DNA of 64,000 bases from Callorhinus ursinus (taxonomy: Eukaryota > Chordata > Mammalia > Carnivora > Otariidae), in the NCBI RefSeq assembly GCF_003265705.1, contig NW_020312828.1, positions 55,967,961 through 56,031,960 on the forward strand, read 5' to 3'. Of this stretch, positions 33,102 to 44,029 are shown one piece after another. The notes beneath the pieces are model-generated. The model was not told where the DNA came from. It worked only from the letters and a program-made list of their open reading frames with translations, and did not search any database. Numbering within the stretch: position 1 is the first letter of the stretch; every line of letters starts with the position of its first letter. The position numbers and the translations under genes were made by a program.

Positions 33102-33963
33102 TCACAACAAAGCAGAGCATCCTATCACATAACATCTTCAAACTCAGACCACATAAATAATTTTTTGCTTCATCCCAAATCTCCCATTCCTGTAAGCATT
33201 AAGAGAGATAGAAAACTACCTCCTCTTAAGTTTTAGGGAAAATGTGTTAAACTTCCAAACTGTGTATTGTATTATATAGTGTAGTTAAACCATTTTTTTT
33301 TATTTAGTGAAAATAACATCCCTACATTGATGATGTAAACTTAAACCTATAAAATTGTTCCCCTGGAATTATGGTACATTTAATTATTTCAGGATTTTCT
33401 CAATATCTCTCTTGACACCACCACTAAAAATGCAATGACAAAATAAACCTAGAACATATAGAGGCAGTAATTTAAGATGAAAAGACTAGGATATCCACTT
33501 TTCCTTGATGTCATGATAATGCTGAGCATTGAGTATCATGGAAAGCAATATTATATATTATAGCTTATAATATACTCTTGACATGGTTTGAGAAAATCAT
33601 CCTCTTAGAATATAATTTTCCTCATCTGTTATAAAAATCATATAAATTATATCCTGTTTCTCCAGTATAGTGCTCAAAATTTTCAGTTATAGAAGGATTT
33701 TCTGGTCTTATTACATAGATGTTAAAGGGTTATTTATTTCTATGGGTGATTTCTTACTAACCTAAAAAAATCAAAATGCATATTCTTCCTAGTCATAAGC
33801 CCAATATTATAACAAAGATTCATTTTATTTTTCCAATCATAGAATCGAACTATGCTCTATTTTCCATTCTCTTATGTTATAAGTGACAAGATAACATGGT
33901 GATTCATACTAATTATCTTATGATTTTGTACCATTAAAAAGTCTAGACACTTAGAATTACATG
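33102..33963. other. Unassigned AT-rich stretch
   Basis: No recognised repeat or gene. Confidence 0.45.
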
Positions 33964-33974
33964 TAGAAAATATT

Positions 33975-34395
33975 ATTTTTAATTTATGTTATTTAATTTC
34001 AATTAGTTAACATATAGTGTATCATTAGTTTCAGATGTAGAGTTCACTAATTCATCAGTTGCATATAACACCCAGTGCTCATTATATCATGTACCCTCTT
34101 TAATGCTCATCACCCTGTTACCCAATTCCCCCACCTCCCCTCCAGCAACCATCCTATAGTTTCCTATAGTTAAAAGTCTCTTATGGTTTGTCTCCCTTTC
34201 TGATTTTGACTTATTTTATTTTTCCCTCCCTTCCCCTATGATCCTGTTTTGTTTCTTAAATTCCACATATGAGTGAAACCATATGATAATTGTCTTTCTG
34301 ATTGACTTATTTCACTCAGCATAATACCCTCCAGTTTCATCCACATCAAAGTAAATGGTAAGATTTCATCCTTTTTGATGGCTGAGTAATATTCC

Positions 34396-34445
<50 letters not shown>

Positions 34446-34452
34446 CCACGTC
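33975..34452 (-). mobile_element. L1 3'UTR/3' end fragment, antisense
   Basis: Antisense L1 3' sequence: 'TTAGTTAACATATAGTGTAT', 'CACCCAGTGCTCATTATATC', 'ACTTATTTCACTCAGCATAA', 'TGGCTGAGTAATATTC'. The TSD is TAGAAAATATT (33964-33974) against TAGAAAAATATTC (34453-34465). Its ATA-rich 5' part has been replaced by a GT microsatellite. Confidence 0.9.
34399..34442. repeat. (GT)22 microsatellite
   Basis: A perfect GT run of about 44 bases inside the L1 fragment, at the place where related copies carry 'TGTATATATATACC'. Confidence 0.97.
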
Positions 34453-34691
34453 TAGAAAAATATTCTTAACCCATAGCTTTATATAATATGTTGGAAAATT
34501 ACTGGATCTCATGGGAAAATATGTTCATTCAAACCTGAAATTTTTGGTTTTGACATTATTCTAATCATTTTGATTTTCTTAATCTCAATTCCTTTGTATA
34601 AAATTAAGATGATGTTGACCTTAATACTTTCCATATAACCATTGTAAAGCAAAAGTAGCATATGGCACAGTGTTATATAAAACATATTGAT

Positions 34692-34887
34692 GGGGCACCT
34701 GGGTGGCTCAGTCCTTAAGCATCTGCCTTCAGCTCAGGTCATGATCCCAGGGTCCTGGGATTGAGCCCTGCATTGGGCTCCCTGCTTGGCGGGAAGCCTG
34801 CTTCTCCCTCTCCCATTCCCCTGCTTGTGTTCCCTCTCTTGCTGTGTCTCTCTCTTTCAAATAAATAAATAAAATCTTTAAAAAAAA
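34692..34887 (+). mobile_element. Can-SINE, sense
   Basis: Complete: 'GGGGCACCTGGGTGGCTCAG', 'GGTCATGATCCCAGGGTCCT', 'CTTGGCGGGAAGCCTGCTTC', and a tail with AAATAAATAAATAAAATC. A short TSD is likely: ATATTGAT (34684-34691) against ATACTGAT (34888-34895). Confidence 0.95.
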
Positions 34888-34895
34888 TACTGATT

Positions 34896-35770
34896 TTTTT
34901 GTAGTCATATATACATAATGGAGAAAATTATTTTAAAGCCATTTAAGTTATTATCAGATAATGTATTTAAATATCACATCATAAAATAAGTTAAAATGTT
35001 GTAATTTCCCAATATTGTACTTTGTTTTAATTTTCAATTTTTATAATCTGCAATTAGATAAGCAAAAGTACTTAGCCAATCTCTTGGGTAGAATTTAGTA
35101 GAGTCTATAATTTAGTATTTTTGTCCTTATTTTTTCAATACCCAAAAGCTTTTAGTACAATTCTTTTATTACATTCTTGTATTTTCCAGCAAATATATAC
35201 AACCATAAAGTCTATTTTCTTTCACATTACTCTTCTAGTATAGTTTTCTGCATTAAAGCCATGAATCCAGTTCTTGGTAGTATTTTCTATTACCCATATT
35301 TTATAAATAATTAAAATGAACATCTGAATGTACATCAGTTGTTTCATACCTGCTTTTCTTTTCTATTACCATGAAACTTACAAAGCTCTCCCTTTACCAT
35401 TTTATTTCAATGCCATCCCTATAATACATAGTATATGTTGCTGTAGTTTTATTTAAGTGTTTGCTTCTGTAATTGATTACATAGCAGAAAATGACATTGA
35501 TCATGTTTAAATGTAATAACATGCTTTTTAAATAAGGTACACTTTATCTGTTGTAGGCATCAGTTATTTTATAAGGAGATTTACAGATAGATTGTTTTAT
35601 ATCACCATAAATCAGAAAATAAACATGCATTGCAATTAAGCTTTCAAATAATTCAAAGTTATTATTAGTACATATATGTTGTGTATCTCTTTCCAAATTA
35701 TCAGCTTGAATTTATTCATAACATACCACTCTAAATCTTCTAGATTAAATTCGTAAAAATTTATTATGTC
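34896..35770. other. Unassigned AT-rich stretch
   Basis: No recognised repeat or gene. Confidence 0.45.
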
Positions 35771-35774
35771 TTAC

Positions 35775-36110
35775 TATTCTGTAGATTCACTGGTTGATTC
35801 ATCTGGGTGAGCTGGATTAGCTGCAGTTCTATGGTCTAGGATAGACTAATTCACATCTCAGTTCTCAACTGTGATGGCTGGGATGGTGTGTATTACTGAG
35901 GCCCCACCCTCTACAAGATCAGTCCAGACTTGTTCACATGGCAGCAGAAGAGATCCAAGAATCAAGAGAGGATAAACCCAATGCTTAACCAGTTTTAAAC
36001 TTCTGCTCATGTTAACTTTTGCTTTATTGGCTAAAGCAAGTCATATGCTAGGCCCAGAGGCTTTAAGAGCATGGAATAAGGAGGAATGAATTATCAGGGG
36101 TCAGTACTGC
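35775..36110. repeat. Fossil interspersed repeat, family not named
   Basis: Shares the layout of the repeat at 11915: 'GAGCTGGATTAGCTGCAGTT', 'CTTGTTCACATGGCAGCAGA', then 'TATTGGCTAAAGCAAGTCAT' and 'GCCCAGAGGCTTTAAGAGCA'. The family is unassigned by eye. Confidence 0.4.
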
Positions 36111-36623
36111 AAAAATTTAGCATGCATAATAATAGAGAGGCTAAATTAAAACCTAAACTGAAATCACTTATGTTTTTATTTTTAATTTCATCACATTTTA
36201 ATATCATGCTTCCTTTACATTCATATAGCTCTCTAGATTTCCCTATCAGAAACTTTCAGGCTACTCTTGGGAAAGTTCAGAATCTATCCTAACAGTTATA
36301 ATAATAAGTGACTGACAAATATAATCACTTACCACTTTTTGTTAAATTCCATCATGGTATGGTTGCAAGGGTCCAATTTGTTTTCTGGGATCAAATTATC
36401 CATAATTATTTCCATTATCCAATTTTATTTCCATAAATTTTACATTTTATATCACTACACATCAACTTACAACTTGTCTTCATCCTTCAAATTATTAATT
36501 TAAATCACATCCATACAAATAAAGAACACAAATAAATAAATGTTGAAATTGAGGTTATACATGCAATTACATCAATCTAATTTTATGTTTTGCTCCTACT
36601 GACAATGTGTCAAGAAAACTGCA
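36111..36623. other. Unassigned AT-rich stretch
   Basis: No recognised repeat or gene. Confidence 0.45.
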
Positions 36624-36644
36624 CAAAAAAATGAAGATAGTTTG

Positions 36645-37057
36645 GGGCGCCTGGATGGTGCGGTTGGTTAAGCATCAGACTCTTGATTTTGGCTTAGGTC
36701 ATGATCTCAGGGCCATGAGATCAATCCCAGCATCGTGCTCCATGCTCAACACAATCTGCTTGAGATTCTCTCTCTCCCTCTCTCTCTGTTCCTACCCTGG
36801 CTTGCTCTCTCTCTCTAATTAAATAAAATTATTTATAAAATAAATAATAACTTTATTTTATAATTATAATCGTGATTATATAATTATAATTGCAAGAGAG
36901 CACATTAGAGAGAGATCACAGAGGGAGAGGAAGAAGCAGACTCCCCATTGAGCAGAGAGCCTGGACATGGGGCTCAATCCCAGAGATCAGGACCTGAGCT
37001 GAAGGCAGATGCCTAACCGATGGAGCCACCTAGGCGTCTTGTAAATAAAGTCTTAAA
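36645..37057 (+). mobile_element. Can-SINE (older type), sense, split by an inverted SINE
   Basis: The outer element starts 'GGGGCGCCTGGATGGTGCG' and has the older 'CAGACTCTTGATTTTGGC' segment. Its tail is interrupted near 36845 and resumes as 'GTAAATAAAGTCTTAAAAAA' at 37041. The outer TSD of about 20 bp (AAAAAAATGAAGATAGTTTG) lies at about 36625-36644 and 37059-37078. Confidence 0.93.
36847..37037 (-). mobile_element. Can-SINE, antisense, nested in the tail of a sense SINE
   Basis: Inner antisense SINE: 'GAGAGAGATCACAGAGG', 'GAAGCAGACTCCCCATTGAG', 'AACCGATGGAGCCACCTAGG'. Its poly-T end is replaced by a near-palindromic A/T segment at 36858-36890 containing TATAATCGTGATTATA. With the outer element it forms an inverted repeat. 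Confidence 0.92.
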
Positions 37058-37078
37058 AAAAAAAATGAAGATAGTTTG

Positions 37079-38748
37079 TAATAGCAAGAGTAGATTAATT
37101 AGTAAAATAGTAGCTATCAGTATCTTTCTTCAATTATTTCCTTTGATTGTAGGTATTATTTATAAAATGGGTAATTAGTCCAAGGAAGAGTCACATTCCT
37201 TAATTTATGAAATTTCACTCATCTCAACATACATGATTAAACTCCACCTCAAAAATCTCATTTTATTGAGATATGAAAGTAAATGTATAATTTATTGCTA
37301 ATACAGTAGCATATGTAGCTAGTTTTTATTTTGTCCACATTTCAAATTATTTCTATTGCTTCAATTTTAATAGAACACTTAAAAAATGTAAAGCCATTAT
37401 TATGGATCTACTGGAATTACACTTATGATTAATTAATGTGCTGTAATATTAGAATATTGGTGTTTTTTGATATATTACAATAATATAATAGTATTGCAAA
37501 AGCAACCTTCTGATGTATTGCCATAATATATCATCAAAAGGATATCAGAGAATTAAGGAGAATGATGGTATTTATAAGACTTTTGGGTAAAAAATATAAC
37601 TTTGTGAACTATTTGTAACAGAAAGAAAGAAATGAAAAACTAAGAAAAATGCACATAAATTATGCAGAGATCCAAAAGGTATGACATAATTAGTCACAGG
37701 GTGAGAAGGCTATTTGGGGGAATAAATATAAGAGAAAAAAGAAAATACTTTTGTCAATAGTTTTCTATTATTAAATTTTGGCAGAAATCTATAAGCAACA
37801 TATGAAAAAAATGTAAATGTGTATGTATTTATTTTCAGATATTTTATAGGTTATATGTGTATATCTATTTACCAATCTAATATAAATGATCCAGGTCTTG
37901 ACATAAATAAATAATGCTTACAAGAAATATGAAACTGATATTAATTATCCTCATACATTCTTTTATTCTATTATTCAGCAGTAGAATAGCATTATAACAG
38001 AAATTGAAATGTATTTGTTATCACATTTGTTCCACCAATGTAATTAATGCTTATGCAGTTTAAGCTTATATCATTTTTTTAAATGTACTAATTTTTCTTG
38101 GTACAATTAAAATAAAATAAACTATGACATAGGTGATCCAACAATTACTAATTACTTATTTTACAGTGTAGTATTAAAATGAGAAAATGTGAACTCTCTA
38201 CTTTGATTTGAAATACTTATATTAATAAACTATTCATAATCATGAATACATTTTGACAAAAGCTTTATAGCTCTGTGTGACAGATCTCTAAATCAATCTT
38301 GTTAACACATCCTTGGAAGAAGGTCACTGAAATCACAATCCTTCAGTCTAGGGAAATAATATAGGCAAAGTATTCGTAATCTACGGACAGTGGCTTTAGA
38401 AATGCAGTAAGAGGTAATATAAAATGTTCAACTCATAAACTCATTAAGAATTCATTGATTCTAATATCCTCATTCTATAGTGGATTCCCAATTCATAGAT
38501 AATTTACTTTTGTTTGATTAATGAAAATGTGCCCTTTGCCTGCCTCTATTAAGAGTCAGTGGAAATTTATATAAATATTAGTGATTATCTTTAGGCTAAT
38601 CAATGGAAACCATCCAACATCATGTATCTCAACAGTATAAGCAAAATAAAAAGTTTCACTTTGGTTCATGTTCATACGTAGTCTTAAAATAAGTCATGTA
38701 AGCTAATTATTATTTAATATCATAAATTATTGATTTTTTATATCTTTG
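37079..38748. other. Unassigned AT-rich stretch, 1.7 kb
   Basis: No recognised repeat or gene. An imperfect inverted repeat (TTTGATATATTACAATA with ATTGCCATAATATATCATC) lies at about 37467-37546; it is weak. Confidence 0.45.
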
Positions 38749-38764
38749 ACAGGGAATACATCTT

Positions 38765-38923
38765 TTTTTAAGATTTTATTTATTTATTTGAGAGAGAGTG
38801 AGAGTGTATGGGAAGGAAAGGGAGAAAAAAACTGAAGCAGACTCCATGCTGAGCGTGGAGTCCCATGCAGGGTTGGATGACTGTGAGATCATGTTTACTT
38901 GACTGAGCTACCCAGGTGCCCCA
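38765..38923 (-). mobile_element. Can-SINE, antisense, diverged
   Basis: 'AAGATTTTATTTATTTATTT' tail, GAGAGAGAGTGAGAGTG tract, 'GAGATCATGTTTACTTG' with loss of the segment between the B box and the head, and 'GAGCTACCCAGGTGCCCC'. The TSD is ACAGGGAATACATCTT (38749-38764) against ACATGGAATATATCTT (38924-38939). Confidence 0.94.
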
Positions 38924-39166
38924 ACATGGAATATATCTTACTACTACTTTTTATATTTATTTTAATAAACTAAATGGTATTTCATGATGTACAATATCTG
39001 TGTCATTCAGGAAATTTAGTTGTATATATTGCTTTGATGTAATTTATAAGATTCTGCTTTTCTCCCCAAATATTTCCTTTATTTCTAATAAAATCTTTCA
39101 AAAAAACTGAGAATGTGTATATAAGTTTAAAATAGGACAAATAAATAAACATCAGGAAAAAAATTT

Positions 39167-39344
39167 TTTAAAGATTTTATTTATTTATTTGACAGAGAGA
39201 GACACAGCAAGAGAGGGAACACAGACAGGGGGAGTGGGAGAGGGAGAAGCAGGCTTCTGCTGAGCAGGGAGTCTGATGCGGGGCTCCTGGGATCATGACC
39301 TGAGCCAAAGGCAGATTCTTAACGACTGAGCCACCCAGGTGCCC
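39167..39344 (-). mobile_element. Can-SINE, antisense
   Basis: 'AAAGATTTTATTTATTTATT', 'GACAGAGAGAGACACAGC', 'TGCTGAGCAGGGAGTCTG', 'GGGATCATGACCTGAGCC', 'TGAGCCACCCAGGTGCC'. TSD CAGGAAAAAAATTT (39153-39166) against CAGGAAAAATTTCT (39345-39358). A second SINE in the same orientation lies about 240 bp upstream. Confidence 0.96.
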
Positions 39345-39358
39345 CAGGAAAAATTTCT

Positions 39359-39869
39359 TAAGGAAAATTATATTTGAGCCAAAAGTAAAAGGGAAAAATA
39401 TATAAAATGGGGAATTTCTTCTTGTAACCTAAAGAATATAGAGTTCAGTAACTGTGTTGAACTGATGGTTCCTGAACAAAAATTCCTTGCAATCACTATC
39501 ATAACAATGTTTTCACAGCATAATGTGAAAACTATTAGGAGGATTTTAAGATATTTTAAATCAATTTTTTTTTCTTTTGTGTCCTCAACATTTCTATTTA
39601 TTAGTTTACTTTTAGTATTACAAGCATGCCCCTTCTTTCTTGAAACAAAACAGAATCTACAAATAAAATGAAACAAATAAAAAAAGATGGAATTCTTTAG
39701 CATACTTCCTCTCTCATTGCTTTCTTATCCCTCTCCTCTATTTTAGTCATCTATACCTTTATACACTTTACCATTTATTTCTCATTCTTGTGTATATGAT
39801 CCAATTGCTTTCACAAGTCTGCAATAATCTGCCTCTTGCTAAGCACTAGACATGGAATATAATGCTTAT
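39359..39869. other. Unassigned stretch
   Basis: No recognised repeat. Overlapping frames on both strands (39368-39703 minus, 39465-39671 plus) have no recognisable domain. Confidence 0.4.
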
Positions 39870-40069
39870 TTGACCTCTCAATAACATTTATCAAAGTTCT
39901 TCTTCCATGACAAAATAATGTTCTTGTTTTCTTCCTATACTTCTGGTTTACTTCTCTTTCTCAGACTCTTTTTTTTGTGCCCATTTTAAAAAATATTGAT
40001 ATTTATTAGAACACCATCCTATGTTTTCTTTTTAGTATATAAATGCTCACTTTTTGGCAATTCTCTCTC
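39870..40069 (+). mobile_element. Possible L2 ORF2 fragment, sense
   Basis: The CT-rich order 'CTTGTTTTCTTCCTATACTT', 'CTCTTTCTCAGACTCTTTTT' and 'TAGTATATAAATGCTCAC' resembles decayed sense L2 ORF2. Weak. Confidence 0.35.
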
Positions 40070-40375
40070 AATACATTCCTATTGAAACCCATCCATCATC
40101 TATAAGAAGTCCAAGTGGAAGAGTAATCCTATAGACATTGACAGCCAAGCTCCGAGCCTGAGCTAACACCAATTTATAATGAATTGTGTGTGAATTCTCT
40201 TGGACATCTAGTCCTGTAGAACCTTCAGATGAGTGTACCTTTAGCTGGTATCAAATGGCAATCTCATTAAAAACACCAGGAAAGAACCATGAAGCTAAGC
40301 CCAGTTACCCCATAAAACCCACTGTTTGTGGGTTGGTTTATATGCAGTGATATTCAACCAAAACCATCACTAAGA
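40070..40375 (+). mobile_element. MLT1-type LTR (ERVL-MaLR), sense
   Basis: Shows the MLT1 3' order: 'GACAGCCAAGCTCCGAGCCT', 'TCTTGGACATCTAGTCCTGT', 'AGAACCTTCAGATGAGTG', 'AAGCCCAGTTACCCCATAAA', and 'GGGTTGGTTTATATGCAGTG' close to the LTR end. It is an old solo-type LTR of a non-autonomous retrovirus-like family. No internal genes were seen and the left boundary is approximate. Confidence 0.8.
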
Positions 40376-41597
40376 AAATATTAGCATGATCCCATATCAA
40401 TACCAACCATAGATTTTATTGAGAATTAGAGAATTAAGGAGGTCAGTTATTAGAGTTGCTTACTGAATATTGTTTATATAAATTTTTATTTTTAGTAGAA
40501 AAGTCCAAAATGATTTGTTGGTTCCTAATAAAATAATAAGAAAGATGTGGAATTTTTTTTTCAAGCACTTAAAAGCACTGTGGCAGATACTTTTTAAAGA
40601 ATTTAACATATATTTTAGTTACAGAACTTCTGATCCTATCATATCACTGTTCCTGAATGGATGACTTTTCATTCTTTATTTCTCAGTTCTTTTAACTACA
40701 ATCATAGCAGTGATTCACCTATATCCTAGGCATGTAATATATATAAAAGGGGTTTTTGAGTAATAGAAATGAAAGTAACTATAATAATGCCAGATATTAC
40801 GTATTATTTTAATTTTGATCAAATCTATTTTCTATCTTCATGTATTTGGGAAAATAGAAATTGATAATAAAAAGCATAACATCTGGCAAACCTTCTCATA
40901 TCTCTTTATAATATTTTTTATTGAAAATAGCACTGATTAAGAATTTTAACAGCTCCATTAGAAATCTCCAGTAGTTAATTTTTGTTTTAATCCTTAAAAC
41001 TGTCTATGTGAGGTAATAAAAAGTGTTCTACACCGTCTTTTTCTAAGAGGGTAAATTAAGCAATAAAACCAAAAAATATTTGACAGATTTATTCTTCTTT
41101 GTTCTTTTTATTTCATTTTCCCAATCACTTCATGAACCTGCATCTTGTCTCATGTAATGTGTGAGTAACAATTATGGAAGCCAGCTCATAAGGTACATTT
41201 TACACTGAATGGCAGCTCAGCCTTCCTCCCAGCTTTTACTGTGTTATTCTAATGAAAGCTACTCCTGGGAACACCAGGCTTGAAGGATATTGACATGGAA
41301 ATTACGTAAGCCTGGCTTCAGAGAAAAGTTGGCAATTTTATTTTATCACATTTTTGATGTTCTCAGTCGGAGAATCAAAGTGAAAGAAGTACATAATTTG
41401 TGTTACAACTGTATTTATTATTCACCCATTTTTCTCCCAAGATGGTTACATTCCTCATGCTAGAGTTATTTTGAAGGCAGTGAATAATTTGGAGGATACT
41501 TTCTTTAGGATCCTTTTAATGTGAATATGTCCGCACGTGCACATAAATACAGTCTCGTAAGTAATGTGGTATCTCTTTTAAAAAAATAAAATGTACT
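40376..41597. other. Unassigned stretch with candidate conserved non-coding segment
   Basis: No repeat recognised. The part at about 41100-41560 is less AT-biased, free of repeat hallmarks, and carries the bZIP-like word ATTACGTAAG at 41302-41311. It could be conserved non-coding DNA, but nothing in the sequence proves this. Confidence 0.4.
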
Positions 41598-41741
41598 GGG
41601 TGCCTGGGTGGCTCAGTTGGTTAAGTGTCTGCCTTTGGCTCAGATCATGATCCTGAGGTCCTGGGATTGAGCCCCATGTCAGCGCTCCCTGCTCAGCGGG
41701 GAGCCTGCTTCTCCCTCTCCTCCCCACTCGTGCTTTCTGTA
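41598..41741 (+). mobile_element. Can-SINE, sense, 3'-truncated without tail
   Basis: Head and B-box region are complete ('GGGTGCCTGGGTGGCTCAG', 'CAGATCATGATCCTGAGG', 'GGGGAGCCTGCTTCTCCC'). It stops after 'CACTCGTGCTTTCT' and joins ancient L1 sequence directly. The AAATAAATAAA tail is absent. Confidence 0.93.
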
Positions 41742-42058
41742 GTGATAGAACTGTTCTATATTTTACTCCGATAGTAGATACACAAACCTACACGTGGTAA
41801 GATTGTGTAAAAGTAAATACACATAGCCACACACAGATCAGTATAATTAAGATTGGGAAAATCTGAATAGGATTAGTGTATTGTATAAAAGTAAATTCCT
41901 GATGTCATGTTGCATTGGAGTTTTGAAAGAAGTTACCATTGGGGTAAATTGTGTAAGGGGCAGGCACATAAGATCTGTTTGCTTTATTTTGTACAATTAC
42001 ATGTAAATCTATAATAATCTCTATAACATTTCAATTAAAAATAAGTTATTACTTACTG
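41742..42058 (+). mobile_element. Ancient L1 (L1M-age) 3' end, sense
   Basis: 'GATAGAACTGTTCTATATTT', 'GTTACCATTGGGGTAAATTG', 'TGTACAATTACATGTAAATC' and 'AATCTCTATAACATTTC' follow the 3'UTR of old L1 families. It abuts the truncated SINE on its left. Confidence 0.8.
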
Positions 42059-42186
42059 TTTATAAATTCTCTTTAATTTAAATTAAAGTAAAAAATGACT
42101 TGTAAAGAGAAACAATTCCTAATTTGCTACGGCTCAGATGCTATCATGAGAACCTACCATATTTATAACATTGTTTTAATTTTTAA

Positions 42187-42297
42187 GAAGTTACAATAAA
42201 TCCTAGTTCAGCAATATTTCTCATGAAACCATTTTTCTCTCCTGCCATTTCACAAACATTTATAAATTGATTACTAAGTGCCACACAATTTTGTAGG
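42187..42297. repeat. 111-bp direct repeat, source copy
   Basis: Runs GAAGTTACAATAAATCC ... CACAATTTTGTAGG. A copy differing at 3 of 111 positions lies at 42954-43064 in the same orientation, inside a SINE. This copy continues into L2 sequence on its right, so it is the likely source. Confidence 0.97.
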
Positions 42298-42420
42298 CTA
42301 CTTAGTGCTCTATACCTGAAAAAATAATACATATCCCATGTCATGAGGGGCTTACAATCTAGACTTAGAATGCTTAAAATAAATGTGTATGGATTAAACG
42401 TAAGTAAAAAGAAAGAGTAT
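42235..42420 (-). mobile_element. L2 LINE 3' fragment, antisense
   Basis: 'CACAAACATTTATAAATTGA', 'ACTAAGTGCCACACAATTTT' and 'CATGAGGGGCTTACAATCTA' follow the reverse complement of the L2 3' end. It overlaps the source copy of the 111-bp repeat. Confidence 0.75.
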
Positions 42421-42598
42421 AATTTTCCTTCAGGTAGTAGAGGAAGTCTTCATTTTAAATTATATAAAACATAAAGTGCAGAGGATAAAAAATAAATATT
42501 TTTGGGAAGGAATTAACATTATGACTTATTATATCTTCTTCTATTAACAGAGATACCTAAAAATGAAAGGAGGCTATTTTCAGGACAAATACCTTCTT

Positions 42599-42783
42599 TT
42601 TTTTTTTAAATTCTATTTATTTATTTGACAGAGAGACAGCGAGAGAGGGGACACAAGAAGGGGGAGTGGGAGAGGAGGCTCCCCGCCAAGCGAGGAGCCC
42701 GATGTGGGGCTCGATCCCAGGACCCTGAGACCATGACCTGAGCCGAAGGCAGTCACTCAACCAACTGAGCCACCCAGGTGCCC
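42599..42783 (-). mobile_element. Can-SINE, antisense, young
   Basis: Complete antisense copy ('GACAGAGAGACAGCGAGAG', 'GATGTGGGGCTCGATCCC', 'AACTGAGCCACCCAGGTG') with a perfect 18-bp TSD, CAGGACAAATACCTTCTT, at 42581-42598 and 42784-42801. CpG sites are retained, which suggests a recent insertion. Confidence 0.98.
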
Positions 42784-42900
42784 CAGGACAAATACCTTCT
42801 TAAACATGGTGATTTGACAAATTTTACAGGCAAAAGCAATAATATTTACTAGAGGGAGAGCCCTGGGCACAGAATACTTTTATAAGAATACACCTTCTCC

Positions 42901-43250
42901 GGGGGTGCCTACGTGGCTCAGTTGGTTGAGCGACTGATTTCATAACTGCTTATGAAGTTACAATAAATCCTGGTTCAGCAATATTTCTCATGAAACCATT
43001 TTTCTCTCCTGCTATTTCACAAACATTTATAAATTGATTACTAAGTGCCACACAATGTTGTAGGTTAAGCATTCAGCTCTTGATTTTGGCTCAGGTCATG
43101 ATCTTGGAGTCCTAGAATTGAGCCCAGCTTCAGGCTCTGTGCTTAGTGGGGAGTCTGCTGGACAATTCTCTCCTTCTCCCTCTGCCCCTCTGTCTGCTCA
43201 TGCTCCCTCTCTCTCACTCTTTCTCTCCAGAACAAATAAATACATTTTTT
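42901..43250 (+). mobile_element. Can-SINE, sense, split by a 111-bp insert
   Basis: The head (42901-42940: 'GGTGCCTACGTGGCTCAG', 'GGTTGAGCGACTGATTT') is followed by foreign sequence to 43064. The SINE then resumes as 'GGTTAAGCATTCAGCTCTTG', 'GGCTCAGGTCATGATCTTGG' and the CT-rich body. It ends in an AACAAATAAATACATTTTTT tail. The GGTT(A/G)AGC segment is present on both sides of the insert, so a few SINE bases are duplicated. Confidence 0.92.
42954..43064. repeat. 111-bp direct repeat, inserted copy
   Basis: Same sequence as 42187-42297 with three substitutions (near 42972, 43013 and 43057). It is embedded in a SINE, with about 14 unexplained bases (CATAACTGCTTAT) on its left. Confidence 0.97.
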
Positions 43251-43258
43251 AAAGAATT

Positions 43259-44029
43259 AAAATTTAAAAAAAATTTAAAAAGGTACACCTGACTGGGGAC
43301 TTATTAAAAAATATCTACAATTTATATAGTTAAGGAGCAGAGATTATTGAGAAACAAGTAAACTATGTAGCTAATTAAGTATAAGAAGATATTCCTTAAA
43401 AATGTTTTCTTATGTAGGGGAAAAGGTCATGCATCTCTTACATCTTCATGCCTTAAGTCTGAATCCCAGAGATCTTAAAACCAGAGTCAAGACACAAAAT
43501 TGACAAGGCATTGTATAGGTAGAAATCAGATACATGTATAAAGGGAAGATAATGCTGAGTTTCTGCTTTGAAATCTTTGGATTGTGCCACTAAGTGAACC
43601 TGAGAATACAATAGCAGAAATTACTTGGAAGAAGATAATGAGCTCAAGTTGTGAATACACTGACTTTGGGGCTTCGTGAGATAAGGGGCTTTGTGAGATA
43701 CACTAATTTTCATTTATTCAAATAACAACCTGGTTGTATGCTATTCTCTGGCTTGACACTGTATATCCACTCATTTACATGTTTAAACCATACGTACACT
43801 ATTGGTTCAGTGCAAAATTCATAAACTATTTTCTGTCTTCAATTGAAAATACTTCTATTTTCTGTCAGACCACATGATCTGATTATCTTTTTGTTTTATT
43901 ACTTATGACTTATTTAAGGAATTTGTTTCTTTGTAAATTATCTTCTTTGTAAAGCAAAAACACCTTGACTAGGTGTTATACATTTTTAAGGATGCAAAAT
44001 CCATGAATTTTTTTTTTTTTGGTAAGGCA
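43259..44029. other. Unassigned stretch
   Basis: No recognised repeat or gene. It contains a short near-duplicate, GGGGCTTCGTGAGATA / GGGGCTTTGTGAGATA, at 43669-43701, and a T run at 44009-44020. Confidence 0.4.

Noticed and set aside
37467..37546. Possible hairpin (microRNA-like or small mariner-type element)
   Set aside because: Stem pairing is interrupted by indels, the sequence is simple AT-rich, and no terminal inverted repeat with TA duplication could be defined.
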